The notes under the pieces: generated by a model
The model's input: only the letters and a program-made list of their open reading frames with translations
Told to the model about the DNA's origin: nothing
Databases searched by the model: none
NCBI GenBank assembly: GCA_000818945.1
Contig: KN805371.1
Coordinates: 866,666-930,665 of the forward strand
Length of the DNA stretch: 64,000 nt
Direction: 5' to 3'
Source of the DNA: Schizochytrium sp. CCTCC M209059
Lineage: Eukaryota; Sar; Bigyra; Thraustochytrida; Thraustochytriidae
Position numbers and translations under genes: made by a program
Shown: positions 47,128 to 56,865 of the stretch, piece by piece
How the letters are laid out: each line of letters begins with the position of its first letter
Position numbering within the stretch: position 1 is the stretch's first letter

Positions 47128-47865
47128 CTATTTCCTCGGACGAATTACTGGGGTTGCATAGGGGACATTATCATCGTCGTCGTCGTCGTCGTCGTCCATA
47201 CCATTCATTTTGGCAGCAACGCGACCATTTTCGAGGTCACCTCGATTTTCCACAGGATCAACAGGAAGTTGCTTAATCCAAAAACCTGTCGAAAGAATTT
47301 CTTTTGGGGCCACACGAACGTGCTCGACTTCAATAATGTCGAACGCCGGTGAAGAAGCTATTCTCCACGCATAAGTAGCAGAAGCACAATACAATAGTGA
47401 AAGGACCGCCGAAAGAACGAGTGACCAAGCATAGACCGTTTGAAGCGTCGCACAATTCGTTACATCAGACGTGCAGAGATCGCCGACGATGCCCAGATTG
47501 ACAAAGGTGAAGACCAGCACAGCAATGCAGCCAAGGCTGCCGCCAATGTGCCACCGAACGAGATTCCGGTCGCGAACGTTGACTCCACGCCACGCGCAAA
47601 CGGATATTACAAAGGAAAAGATAAACAGTGTAGAGTAGTTCAAGTACATGAGGCCCGTGCTCGTAGCGTACAGCTCACTGAGAACATTAATTGTATCCGG
47701 ATCGTCTGCCATGGAGACGAGCAAAGCATCCTGGTACTCCTCGACAGACTGGATTCGCCATGCGCTGAAAGCGGCGTACACGATAAAGGTGATGAGGGCG
47801 ATGGCAAAGAGGCGCTTTGCTCGATACACGATGAGTGCTTCTTCGTGCGAGAGATCTCTACTCAT
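47128..47865 (-). CDS. Four-helix membrane protein, unknown function
   Basis: 245 residues from the ATG at 47865 (an upstream in-frame extension is Arg-rich). Four hydrophobic helices are visible: about residues 20-38 (LFAIALITFIVYAAFSAW), 72-93, 107-128 and 145-168. The loop between the first two is acidic. The C-terminal tail (about 170-245) is soluble and includes a run of nine Asp near the end encoded by a GTC/GAC repeat (about 47176-47202). The size and topology resemble tetraspan proteins (MARVEL- or claudin-type), but there is no diagnostic motif, so I give no function. Confidence 0.6.
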   Translation of the reverse strand: MSRDLSHEEALIVYRAKRLFAIALITFIVYAAFSAWRIQSVEEYQDALLVSMADDPDTINVLSELYATSTGLMYLNYSTLFIFSFVISVCAWRGVNVRDRNLVRWHIGGSLGCIAVLVFTFVNLGIVGDLCTSDVTNCATLQTVYAWSLVLSAVLSLLYCASATYAWRIASSPAFDIIEVEHVRVAPKEILSTGFWIKQLPVDPVENRGDLENGRVAAKMNGMDDDDDDDDDNVPYATPVIRPRK

Positions 47866-48575
47866 GGTGCTGTCCGAGTGGACGTGGTCTCGCGTCCTGG
47901 GCGCGCGAGGCGATCTGCTCGCGCCGAACCTCCGTCCGGAAGCCCCAAGCGCGCGTGTGTTCAAGCCGCTCGCCCGCTCGGTCTCTTTGCCTGAGTTTTT
48001 GCCGGCACCTGACGACCGTCTGTCTCCTGCGCGCGGCGGCGGTCTCTGCCCGCGTCGTCCGTGCGCCGCGAGCGTCGCGCGAGCACGAAAACCCTTTTGG
48101 GGTTTGCCGTGCGCTGGAATACTTTAAGGTAATCAAGGCATAAGCAGGCCTAGCGCAAGCCAGCGCGTGCACACCCACGACAGGACCAAGCAGGCAATGC
48201 ACGATTGGCGGCTGCCTGTCGAAAATACGCTTACAACAAGCTCTAGAATGGCCGCGAAGACCATTTTTCCATTGTGGGGAAAGACAACGATCAATCCGAG
48301 TCGACCAGCAGAGACAGAGGGAGGCCGTGCATCTTTGGAGAATAAATGGAATATACATTGGAATGGAATGGATGTACGTACGTAGGCCTATTGTTTGTTG
48401 TCACGGACGTCGCAAGAAGAAGAAAAAGTAGAAGACAACTGTTTTAACAACGTTAGCGAGCGACGAGACGGTGAAACGAAACAAGGAATGAAGGAACGAA
48501 ACAAGGAACGAAGGAATGAAGGAAGGATTGCAAAATATAAATGTATAAGTCGTTAATCAGTATGGAGGGAGACCT
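47866..48575. other. Intergenic
   Basis: TAGGCCTA at 48383-48390 and GGAATGAAGGAAC-type short repeats at about 48480-48530. No gene seen. Confidence 0.55.
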
Positions 48576-49616
48576 TTAGTCCTGGTCGTTTGCGGAGGAT
48601 GCAGCGGCGGACGACGGAGCGTCAGAGGTTTCCTCAGTCTTTCGGGCCTTGGACGGAGTCTCGTCCGTGTCGTCGGTGCGATCTTCCTTTTCAATGTTCG
48701 AAGCGCGAATGTCGCTGGGAATATGGCCGTGAGCGTAGGCGTACTTGTGGCCATCAACAACGAACTCGCGAGGTCCAGTTTGAGCAAAATTTGAGGCCTT
48801 GCCCGCGTCGGGGCCGAGCTCAGCAGCGACATCGGGCAGAAATTGCCACTTGGACTCGAAGAGCGAGCGGGCCTCCTCGCCGCGCTTAGTAAAGTCGCAT
48901 TGTTCGTGGTAGACTGTGTTGAAATGGCCCAGGCAGCTGACAAGAGGGTCGAGGTACGTGGATAGCGTGGTGTCCACGCTGAGCTTGCCCCAGCGGCATT
49001 TCGGGCAGCGAGGGAGCTGTCCGAGAACTTGGCCAAGCGCGCAACGGTTCACGAGCTCCTCCTTGCTGCCCGAGCGCGGGTAGTTGTTCACGCGAAGGTA
49101 CTCTTTGAGTTCGTCAACAGGCATGGAAGCGTATTCCTCGCGAAGATCTTTTTCGGAAGCATTGCGCGAGGTTTCATTGCGAGGCGTAAGGTCCATGTGA
49201 GCAAGCTTTTGCACTTCATTTTCGAGCTCCTCGAGCTTGGCGCGCTCGCGCTTTTCGCGGGCCTCCCCCAGCGCAGCCTTGGCTTCCTGAACTTGCTCGT
49301 TGCGCAAGGATGGCTGGCGCACAATATCATCAAAGGGGACACCGTCCACGGGGTACGGCATGCATTCGAGATGAAAGTAAAAGGGACCTGTGTTGTTTTC
49401 CGAAAACGTCCATCGGAGCGCCTCGTTGGCAATCTTCTTGTTGCACGAGCGGCATGTTGCGCGGCCAGAAGGCGATTCCTCGAGTCCAAATTTCTTTGTC
49501 TTGGTGCGACCACCGGGGCCGGCCTCAAGCACCTCCGCCTTTTCCTGCTTGTCCAAATGCGAGGGCGGCCTGCTCGAGGCGTTCGTGATTTCGTCCGTGA
49601 GAGCAGGAGGCGCCAT
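48576..49616 (-). CDS. PARP-type zinc finger / SAP / PADR1-like nuclear protein
   Basis: 346 residues from the ATG at 49616. A PARP-type zinc finger lies at about 52-90 with ligands Cys55, Cys58, His82 and Cys85 (CRSC...FHLEC); this finger detects DNA strand breaks in PARP1 and DNA ligase III. A charged coiled coil follows (about 105-140), then a SAP motif (about 165-192: MPVDELKEYLRVNNY). Next is a PADR1-like zinc module (Cys204, Cys207, Cys228, Cys240: RCPKCRWGKL...CLGH...C). The C-terminus is acidic with a Lys/Arg patch. No ADP-ribosyltransferase domain is present and the frame ends normally, so it resembles the DNA-binding half of a PARP1-type protein as a separate product. Nuclear DNA-damage or chromatin role inferred. 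Confidence 0.8.
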   Translation of the reverse strand: MAPPALTDEITNASSRPPSHLDKQEKAEVLEAGPGGRTKTKKFGLEESPSGRATCRSCNKKIANEALRWTFSENNTGPFYFHLECMPYPVDGVPFDDIVRQPSLRNEQVQEAKAALGEAREKRERAKLEELENEVQKLAHMDLTPRNETSRNASEKDLREEYASMPVDELKEYLRVNNYPRSGSKEELVNRCALGQVLGQLPRCPKCRWGKLSVDTTLSTYLDPLVSCLGHFNTVYHEQCDFTKRGEEARSLFESKWQFLPDVAAELGPDAGKASNFAQTGPREFVVDGHKYAYAHGHIPSDIRASNIEKEDRTDDTDETPSKARKTEETSDAPSSAAASSANDQD

Positions 49617-50491
49617 GGTCACCTTGCAGCGCTGGAATCACTCACTCAATCAACGTCCGGGTTCACCGCCTCACCGCTGCTGTCACCGCTGCTGCGTGTC
49701 TCGCTTCTGTACAGACGGTATATGTATATGTAGTATTCCTTGGCGTTCGGGGTCTGCCCGAGTCGCGGCGGCTGGCGCCAGGGCTGGCAGCTGCAGCCGC
49801 CTTGCGCTGTGCTTCGCTTGCACTGCGCTGGGCCTTCTTCTCGTACGCAGCCTTGGCGGCACTTGGGACCATCACATCGCATCACATTTGCCTCCGCCAG
49901 CAGCCGTCAGTCTCTCAGACTCACAGTCGGGCTGTTGCTCCGAACAGGCGCCGCTCCCAGCGCGTGCTTGAGCGTTCGTGGGCCAGCGCTCTACCCCGCT
50001 CTGGGGCTCTCTAACTGTGTCTGCGTGTGCAGGGCCTGTCTCAAGCGCGGTCTCGCGCTGCACCGCCGACTTATAACAGTATAGTATACTACGTACATAG
50101 TGCTACATATACACCTCTTCTCGACTGACTCGGATGGTCTCGCTCGGGCTCTGCCTCACCTCACCTCGCCTCGACTCGGTGTCCAAGTTGTTTTCTGCGT
50201 CGGCAGCTGCGGAGCTGAGACGAGGGAGCGCGTGCAAAAGTCTCCGCGTGCTGCAGCTGGCTGCTGACAAAGAGCAGTGGAAGGCGGCACATTGCAACGC
50301 ATTGGTAATAGTCGTCCGACGGCAGCGAAAGCTTGGTGGCAACTGTAGCTTGCGGCCCCCTCGCGGACCGCGAGAGCGCGAGGAACTATCAAGTATACAT
50401 CGAGGATGGATTTGTCAACAAGAGCGAGACATTCTTTTCTTTTTTTGAAGGGGGAAGGGGTGTTTTGTCGAACCAGGCCTTAAAATTACGT
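49617..50491. other. Intergenic
   Basis: No gene supported. This is the upstream region of the PARP-finger gene and the 3' flank of the TMEM144 gene. Confidence 0.55.
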
Positions 50492-52042
50492 TCACGAACG
50501 GGACCAGGCCAAAAATGCGCAGCTTGCGAGGTTGAGGGCACCAGCCATCGCAAAAAGCCGCAAGTTGCGAGCGCCTTGAACCTCCTTGAAAAAGAAGACC
50601 GACCACACGGCATTGACCAGAAAACAGCCGTTTGTGGTGAGCGGGTAGCTGTCGAAGTTAATAAAAAGAGCCAAACAAGATCACACAAAACGTCAGTATG
50701 CTGCACGAAAAACAAGATGAAGAAGAATGCGGCTCGCGCGCTCGGCCAACCAAGCCCCAAAACTTACCCAATGCCAAGACCCATATCGCTGACGGCGACC
50801 ATTGAACCCATGCAAGCGATCCCCCACATCATGCCAGACACAATCGAAGGCGCAAATGCCTCCTTGGCAAGAATGACAGGACGGTTCTTGCGCACAAAAC
50901 AATACAGAAAAAAGGCAAGAGCAGAGGTGACGTAGATGCCCAAGAATTGCGAAAACGTGAAGCGCATTTGGTAAATAACATCCGAGAGATTCTCCGGCTT
51001 CGGGTACTGCATCGAGTGCACGGTGAGCGGGACAAACTGGATTCCATACAGCGTTCCGGCAAGCAGACACATGACAATGCCTTCGAAGCGCGCACGCGCC
51101 TCTTTGTCGGACGCAACCTCGGGATGACCATGGGTGGCGTCCTCTACTGACTGCAGCAGATTCTCATACATGGCCACGACCCTTTCCTCGATTTCGGACG
51201 GGATGGTTTCAAGCAACGGCGTCGAGGCATCTGTCCCGTTGGAACCTGCACTTTCGCGACGAGAGGACCCCTGCTCGTTGTTCTCCATGCGAGCATAGCT
51301 GCTCGCCTCTCCGTTACCATTTGCGTGGCAATCGGCCTCGCAATCGGCATCTCCACTTGCCGTGCAAATCCTCTGGTGCCCCGAGGCTGCGCCAACGTTC
51401 GCGTCCGCTTCCTCGTTACCATCGGCATCAATGAAGGCAAAGACGACAAGCGAGAGGACGCCAAGAAAGGCGCCAAAATATCCTGCCCAGAGAGGGTGAA
51501 GTGTTTGCGGCTTGAGTCCAATGATTGAAGCCCGGCTCATGGCAAACGATACCACGGTGGCAGTGCCGTTCCACAGACTGAGTCCAAGACCGATACCAAC
51601 ACGTCGAACAATGGGGATGGTCATGAGGTTGCCCAGACACCATACAACGCCGCCCAAAATGCCCTCGGAGGAAATGAGCGCGTACTTATCGGGCATGGGG
51701 AACTTTTCATAATCTGGGCTGCGCGGCACGTCGAGCGAGAAGACCAGCGTCATGACCCCAACGAGAAGAATTCCTGTGCATTGCAGGAACTGAAATGTCA
51801 TGCCATCGCCCATATCTGCATGCATGCGTGTGCGTGTGCGTGTCCGTCCACCAACGGCGCGAGCGGGCGTCAGTGCATTCTATTCCCCTTTTCCGCATGC
51901 TCGACATCCCCGCGCACGGCGAGGCGCAGGTCGTGTCTCGTCATGTCATATCAGCTAACTTACCGTGTTGCTTGGTCACAATGTAGTTCGAGCCCCAGAA
52001 CAGCGCCGCTGTCAGCACGCCAAAGACGCCGGCAAAGAGCAT
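50492..52042 (-). CDS. TMEM144-family transporter, three exons
   Basis: Exons are 51964-52042, 50768-51815 and 50492-50648; introns are 51816-51963 (148 bp) and 50649-50767 (119 bp), both GT...AG. The total is 1284 bases, a 427-residue protein. About ten hydrophobic helices are visible in two halves split by a hydrophilic loop (about 155-250). Family landmarks are GVFGVLTAALFWGSNYIV at the start, GDGMTFQFLQCTGILLVG across the first junction, the EGILGGVVWCLGNLMTIPIV segment and RRVGIGLGLSLW. The C-terminal half has AVWSVFFFKEVQGARNLRLF. TMEM144 belongs to the drug/metabolite transporter superfamily and is likened to sugar transporters; its substrate is unproven. The middle Asp/Glu/Cys-rich loop is unusual and probably cytosolic. 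Confidence 0.88.
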
Positions 52043-53887
52043 CGTGGCAAAGTACACCGCGTCTCTGCGCTCGCTCGCCCTCCTTGTTTGCTTGTCTGCT
52101 AAATCAACCCGAGCGGCCCCGCCTTTGGAGCCCCTCGCTTCGATCGATGTGCCGTCTCGGTCTGAGCACGATTGATTCCGGTTTAGCGAGCGATTTGCTT
52201 CACTCTGCTACTGCTCTCTGATGGGCGAGCGCCGCTCTTCTGAACCGCTCGCGATCTGAGGCCCACCTTCGCTTACGGCATAGACGACGTGTAGGAGGAA
52301 GGGGGAAGAGTGGAGATAGTCGTAATTCCTCGCCGCTCGATGGCGGTGACGCACACCTCAGTCTCGGCACCCACGCACGCACGCACTCGCTGTCAAGCAG
52401 GCACGCACGCCCGCCCGCCCGACCTAATCACGACCAACAGCGACAGCCACAATCGACGCCTGTGCCGTGCCGTGCCGTGCCGTGCGTGTCCTGCTCTTCA
52501 CGCCTCGCAAACTAATCTTCAACTTCAGATCTGCCGCAACGGCCTCGCTCCTCCTCTTTCCCTCCTTGCCTGGCTGGGAACCCCTCCGCGCTGCACTGCG
52601 CTGGGCTGCTCGCGTGACGGACGAGCACGAGCAGCGCCAGCGACAAACTCGCTCACCAAGCCGAGCTTCGCCTCCTCGTCGTCCTCCTCCCTCGCAAAGC
52701 TTCACGCGATGGCCCCTCCAGGACAGACTGCGCGTGCACGCCCCCTTCCCACTGCCACTGCCTCCACGCAGCGCAGCGCAGCGCAGCGCAGCGCAGCGCA
52801 GCGCAGCACCGCGAGCGCAGTCGCGAGGTCCGTCTGCGAGGGCGGCCAAACGGGCGAATGAAGAAGACCTCGGGTGCATGCATGCAGAACTTGGGCTCGC
52901 CTGCACTTGCTCCGCTGCGCTTTTGGTGTGCGAGCTGCGCTGCTGCGCTGAGCTGTGCGTCCTCTTAGCGCACCCTTGCAACGGCCCAGCTCCAGACCCG
53001 CCAGGTGCGGGAGGAGCCCGCGGGTGCACACCAGGGTCCCCGGCGGCGCGCACCGGGGTCCGCGGATCCCTCTTCCCGCCGTTCCCCGTCCACTGTGGAG
53101 GTGTGGGTGCCAAGAACTGTGGAGGGTGTGTGATGTGCGTACGTAAAGGGGGGGTCCATGATGGATGGCCGACTCGACGCGGACGCGGCTGGGCCTAGCT
53201 AGATCTGGGTTTGGGTTTGGCCAGGCTTGACGAGCCTTGGCGCGGCGGGAGGGCGAGGCTCGTGCAGGTCGTGCCGGCGGGCTGGGCGCTGCAGGTTTTC
53301 CAGCGCGCGGCCTGCTGCAGTGCTGTGCTCGCGGTCGCTCGCTCGGGCCGGCCGCGGCAGAGCTCGAGCGAGGCACGCGCCCGCTTGATCAAGCTGCTCC
53401 AAAACGTCACTCGCCATGGTCGGCGAGAAACGTCACGGCGGTGTCCGCTCGCGTGCGCGCCACCCCCCCCCGCCACGTACCCCGTCCCTGCCGCTTTCCC
53501 CGTGCGGCGCGTACCGGACCCGGCGCCGGTCTCGGGAGCGGCTCCACGCCAAGCAGACAAGACCTCGCCTCGCCTCGTCTCGCCTCGCCTCGCCTCGCCT
53601 CGCCTCGCCTCGCCTCTCTCGTCGCCTCGGAGGCGCCGCCCAGACCGCGCTCGCTGGCCCCGGCGCGCGAGGCTGGAGCCCGCGTCGGAGTCCCCGCTCG
53701 CCGCCTCCCCGCCGGTGGCCGGTCTGAGGCAGGCCGGCCGAGTCCATCGGTCGGGGACAGGCTCCCTCCCTCCTCGCTCTTTGCGCGGTCGCAAGGCGAG
53801 GAAAGCACAAGCTCGGGCTCGAGCTCTGAGCGCGAGCACGGGCGCGGGCTTGGGCAGAGCCGCAAGGCACGGGCGAGCGCAGCCAGC
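52043..53887. other. Intergenic between divergent transporter genes, repeat-rich
   Basis: 1.8 kb of GC-rich sequence with CAGCG pentamers (about 52770-52807), a CGTGC run near 52465, and CTCGC pentamers (about 53568-53613). Long frames on both strands are Arg/Ser/Pro-rich shadows of these repeats. The promoters of TMEM144 and the SulP gene should lie here. Confidence 0.6.
53568..53613. repeat. (CTCGC)n pentamer run
   Basis: About nine CTCGC units, one interrupted by a single-base change (CTCGT). Confidence 0.85.
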
Positions 53888-56800
53888 ATGCTGGGCGGGC
53901 AGGAGCAGAGCGGCGAGCAGAAGGAGCTCGGGCCCAGAAACGTGTCGCTGGTGGTGGAAAGGCCGTCCCTGCAGCAGCAGCAGCAGCAGCAGCAGCAGCG
54001 CCTGGAGCAGCAAAGCCGTGCTGGGGCGGCGCAGGAGGACCTCGGGCGAGGCGAGGCGGACGCGAACGGCGGAAATGGCGGACGACAAGACGCGCACCGG
54101 GAGCGCCCCGAGCAGCAGCGACACGATCAATTAACGCCGCTACTTCGAATTGAGACGGAAAAGGACTTTCAACGCAGCTTCAAGGAAAACCAGGGCACGG
54201 GCTCACGGCTCCCGTGGACCAGTCTTGCGGGCGGCAGGCGACGCCAAAATACACAGCATAAACACAAACGCAATGTCACGCTCGATGCGCCCAATCCTGC
54301 GAGCGGCGAAGACTGCTTCGGAAACAAAGACGACGAAGATCTTGCAGCAGACAGAGAAACCAGCTTGCACGAGACCCGCGGCGCCCCCTGCCCGAACCGG
54401 GCAGCGCGCTTCGCCAAGTCGCAGCTCCTTGCCACAGCACCTGCGTTAAGCTGGCTCCCACGATATGATGTGCGGAAAAATCTAGTGCGCGACGTTCTCA
54501 TCGGTATCACGCTTGGCTTCGTCATTGCACCCAAAGCCATGGCCCATGCCCTGCTTGCAGAGCTGAGCCCCATCCACGGAATCTACACAGCATTTTTCAG
54601 TACGCTCGTGTACGGCTTCATGGGCAACAGCAAGTGGCTCAGTCTCGGAACCTGCGCGCTGCCGGCTCTCCTCTTCGGAGAAGCCCTACTTGCCACCGGT
54701 TTCACAGACCAGGCAACCTTGGACAGCATCGCACCCATGCTCACTCTCTACATCGGCCTCTGGACGCTCGTGATGCTCGTCTTAAGACTCGACAAGCTCG
54801 TGGTGCTAATCCCGCCCGCGGTCCTTGCAGCCTTCACTACGACTGCCGCCTTTCTCATTGGCACCAGTCAGGTCAAGTATCTCTTTGGTGTACATATCGA
54901 GGCCTCGGGCTTCGTGCAGACCTACGTGGCGCTCTTCAAGCATATAGGGGAGACCAATCCGGCCACTGTCGTTTTGTCCGTCTTCAACATCGCGCTTCTT
55001 GTTGCTTCCAAAAAAGCCACCGCACGTTGGGGCCGCAAGCGAGGCATTCCCGACGCGGGGGCCATGTTCGCTGTCCTCGTCTCTGTTGCGCTCGTGGCTA
55101 TTTTCGACCTCGACACGGTCTACGATATTGAAGTCGCAGGCGAAACCCCCAAGGGCATGCCGCCCTTTACTGTTCCGTGGCAACACATTTCCGACACATC
55201 GCTGCATATGGACATGATGCTTGAAGGCATGATTATCGCCGTCATCAATTTTGTGCTTGCCATTGCGATCGCCAAGAGCTTTGCGCGCAGGTCCAACAGC
55301 GACATTAAAGTCTCACAAGAGCTCAAGGCACTCGGCGCCGTAAACACCATCGGCAGCTTTTTTGGCGCACAGGTCGCCGGCGGATCGTTCTCTGGAAGCG
55401 CCATCATCGCGTCTCTGCAAGCGGACACCCTGCTCCACAATTTTGTCAACTCCTTCGTCATGATGCTCATTCTCGTCGCGCTGACCCCTGTCATCGAAAT
55501 GTTGCCCAAAGCGACCCTGGCTGCCATCATCGTCGTTGCACTGCCCAGCCTCGTTGACTTTCACAAACCGATTGCCCTCTCGCGCGTGAAAACGGACGAC
55601 TTTGTGCTTTGGGTCGTCACCTTTATCGTCACATTATTCGGAGGTGTGCAGTGGGGAATCATCTGCGGTGCCGCTCTTGCCCTCGCTGTCCTCATCCGGC
55701 GCAACATGGGCAGCGAGTGCTCCGAGCTGGGTGTTTTGCCTGGCACCAACATTTACCGCGCCCTCGACCGTTTCCCTGACGCAAAGCCTCTTAACGGCCT
55801 TCGCATCTTTCGTCTCGATGCCTCCCTCAGCTTCGCCAACTTTGAGCGCTTCGAGGAGGCGCTCGAGGCCGCAGCGCTGCGCATGGCCGCAGACCACGCT
55901 CGCCACTTTGGTAAGGATTCGGACTCGAGCAGTTCCGGCTCTGAAAACTCATCCGATTCTCCGCCATCGACCATTATTCTCAGCTGCGAAGCGGTCAATG
56001 ATCTTGACACGGCCGCCCTCGAGATGCTTTGTCGCTTTGCCTCCGTTTGCGAAGCCAACGACATTCTCCTCTTGTTCTCGGGGTGGAAGTCTGGGGAACG
56101 GCGCACCCTATACGCTGCCGCCGAGGCGTTTAAGCGCAGTCACCGTGCGTCCAAAGCTGCGACTTCGACTCCGGCAGAACCCGCACACCCTTCGGGCCAA
56201 GGCGCCGACGGCCCGAATCAAGCGTTTGACATAGAGGCTCCGTCAAATGTCGGTCTCGCAAATACGTCAAGTCTCGAGGAAAACAATGAGGCAGAGGACG
56301 ACCTTGAGGACAATCAAATCTCCCTGCCTGCGCCGCTCGATCCGAAAAAGTGGTTTCTCAACCTCCACGACGCTGTCGTACGCTCGCAAGGCCTTGAGGT
56401 CCAACCTTGCATCAGCACTCCGGGCACGAGCGATGCCGAGGAAGCTGACTCGCCTGGGTTCTCACTCACGCTTCGGAGCCCTCGCGACAACGCAGACAGC
56501 GGCGGCGCTGGCGCTGTGGCATCGGCCACAGGTCAACCCACGCGGCGCTGGCATCATCCTGGGGTGCATCGCGCAGCCTCCAATTGGGGCATAATGGACC
56601 ACGCAGACCCACAGGCTGCGTGGGGCGGATCTTTTCAACGTCCGAGTACACCCACGGGAGCAGCAGCGCGACGCGCCTCGGACCTTGTAGTTGTCAAAAA
56701 AAGAACACAAAGCACACCCGTGATCCGCACCACGGAGCTCGTTCCTGGAGGGAAGACACACTTCCACACGTATGCGCAGCGAGGCAATCTACCGACCTGA
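53888..56800 (+). CDS. SulP/SLC26 anion transporter with STAS domain
   Basis: 970 residues from the ATG at 53888. A long hydrophilic N-terminus (1 to about 195) includes a Gln run encoded by CAG (about 29-37). The membrane domain (about 205-605) carries SulP features: VLIGITLGFVIAPKAMAHAL (usual pattern G-x-x-x-x-x-P-x-A-M-A), the LSPIHGIYTAFFSTLVYGFMG segment, and later ALGAVNTIGSFFGAQVAGGSFSGSAI (usual pattern G-x-x-N-x-x-x-S-x-F-x-x-x-P-x-x-G-S-x-S). A cytosolic STAS domain lies at about 637-741 with the NDLDTAALEML segment, split by a Ser/Asp/Glu-rich insert of about 25 residues. A disordered C-tail follows. SulP proteins carry sulfate, bicarbonate or related anions at the plasma membrane; the substrate here is not deducible. 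Upstream open frame is repeat-derived, so 53888 is preferred. Confidence 0.9.
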   Translation: MLGGQEQSGEQKELGPRNVSLVVERPSLQQQQQQQQQRLEQQSRAGAAQEDLGRGEADANGGNGGRQDAHRERPEQQRHDQLTPLLRIETEKDFQRSFKENQGTGSRLPWTSLAGGRRRQNTQHKHKRNVTLDAPNPASGEDCFGNKDDEDLAADRETSLHETRGAPCPNRAARFAKSQLLATAPALSWLPRYDVRKNLVRDVLIGITLGFVIAPKAMAHALLAELSPIHGIYTAFFSTLVYGFMGNSKWLSLGTCALPALLFGEALLATGFTDQATLDSIAPMLTLYIGLWTLVMLVLRLDKLVVLIPPAVLAAFTTTAAFLIGTSQVKYLFGVHIEASGFVQTYVALFKHIGETNPATVVLSVFNIALLVASKKATARWGRKRGIPDAGAMFAVLVSVALVAIFDLDTVYDIEVAGETPKGMPPFTVPWQHISDTSLHMDMMLEGMIIAVINFVLAIAIAKSFARRSNSDIKVSQELKALGAVNTIGSFFGAQVAGGSFSGSAIIASLQADTLLHNFVNSFVMMLILVALTPVIEMLPKATLAAIIVVALPSLVDFHKPIALSRVKTDDFVLWVVTFIVTLFGGVQWGIICGAALALAVLIRRNMGSECSELGVLPGTNIYRALDRFPDAKPLNGLRIFRLDASLSFANFERFEEALEAAALRMAADHARHFGKDSDSSSSGSENSSDSPPSTIILSCEAVNDLDTAALEMLCRFASVCEANDILLLFSGWKSGERRTLYAAAEAFKRSHRASKAATSTPAEPAHPSGQGADGPNQAFDIEAPSNVGLANTSSLEENNEAEDDLEDNQISLPAPLDPKKWFLNLHDAVVRSQGLEVQPCISTPGTSDAEEADSPGFSLTLRSPRDNADSGGAGAVASATGQPTRRWHHPGVHRAASNWGIMDHADPQAAWGGSFQRPSTPTGAAARRASDLVVVKKRTQSTPVIRTTELVPGGKTHFHTYAQRGNLPT

Positions 56801-56865
56801 TAAAAGTCGGAATCGAAATCAGCCAAGTTCATCGTTCCTTGAGACATCAAACATAATTCGTTAAT

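Noticed and set aside
52310..53376. Overlapping 180-310-codon frames between TMEM144 and the SulP gene
   Set aside because: Built from CAGCG, CGTGC and CTCGC repeats; low-complexity translations on both strands.
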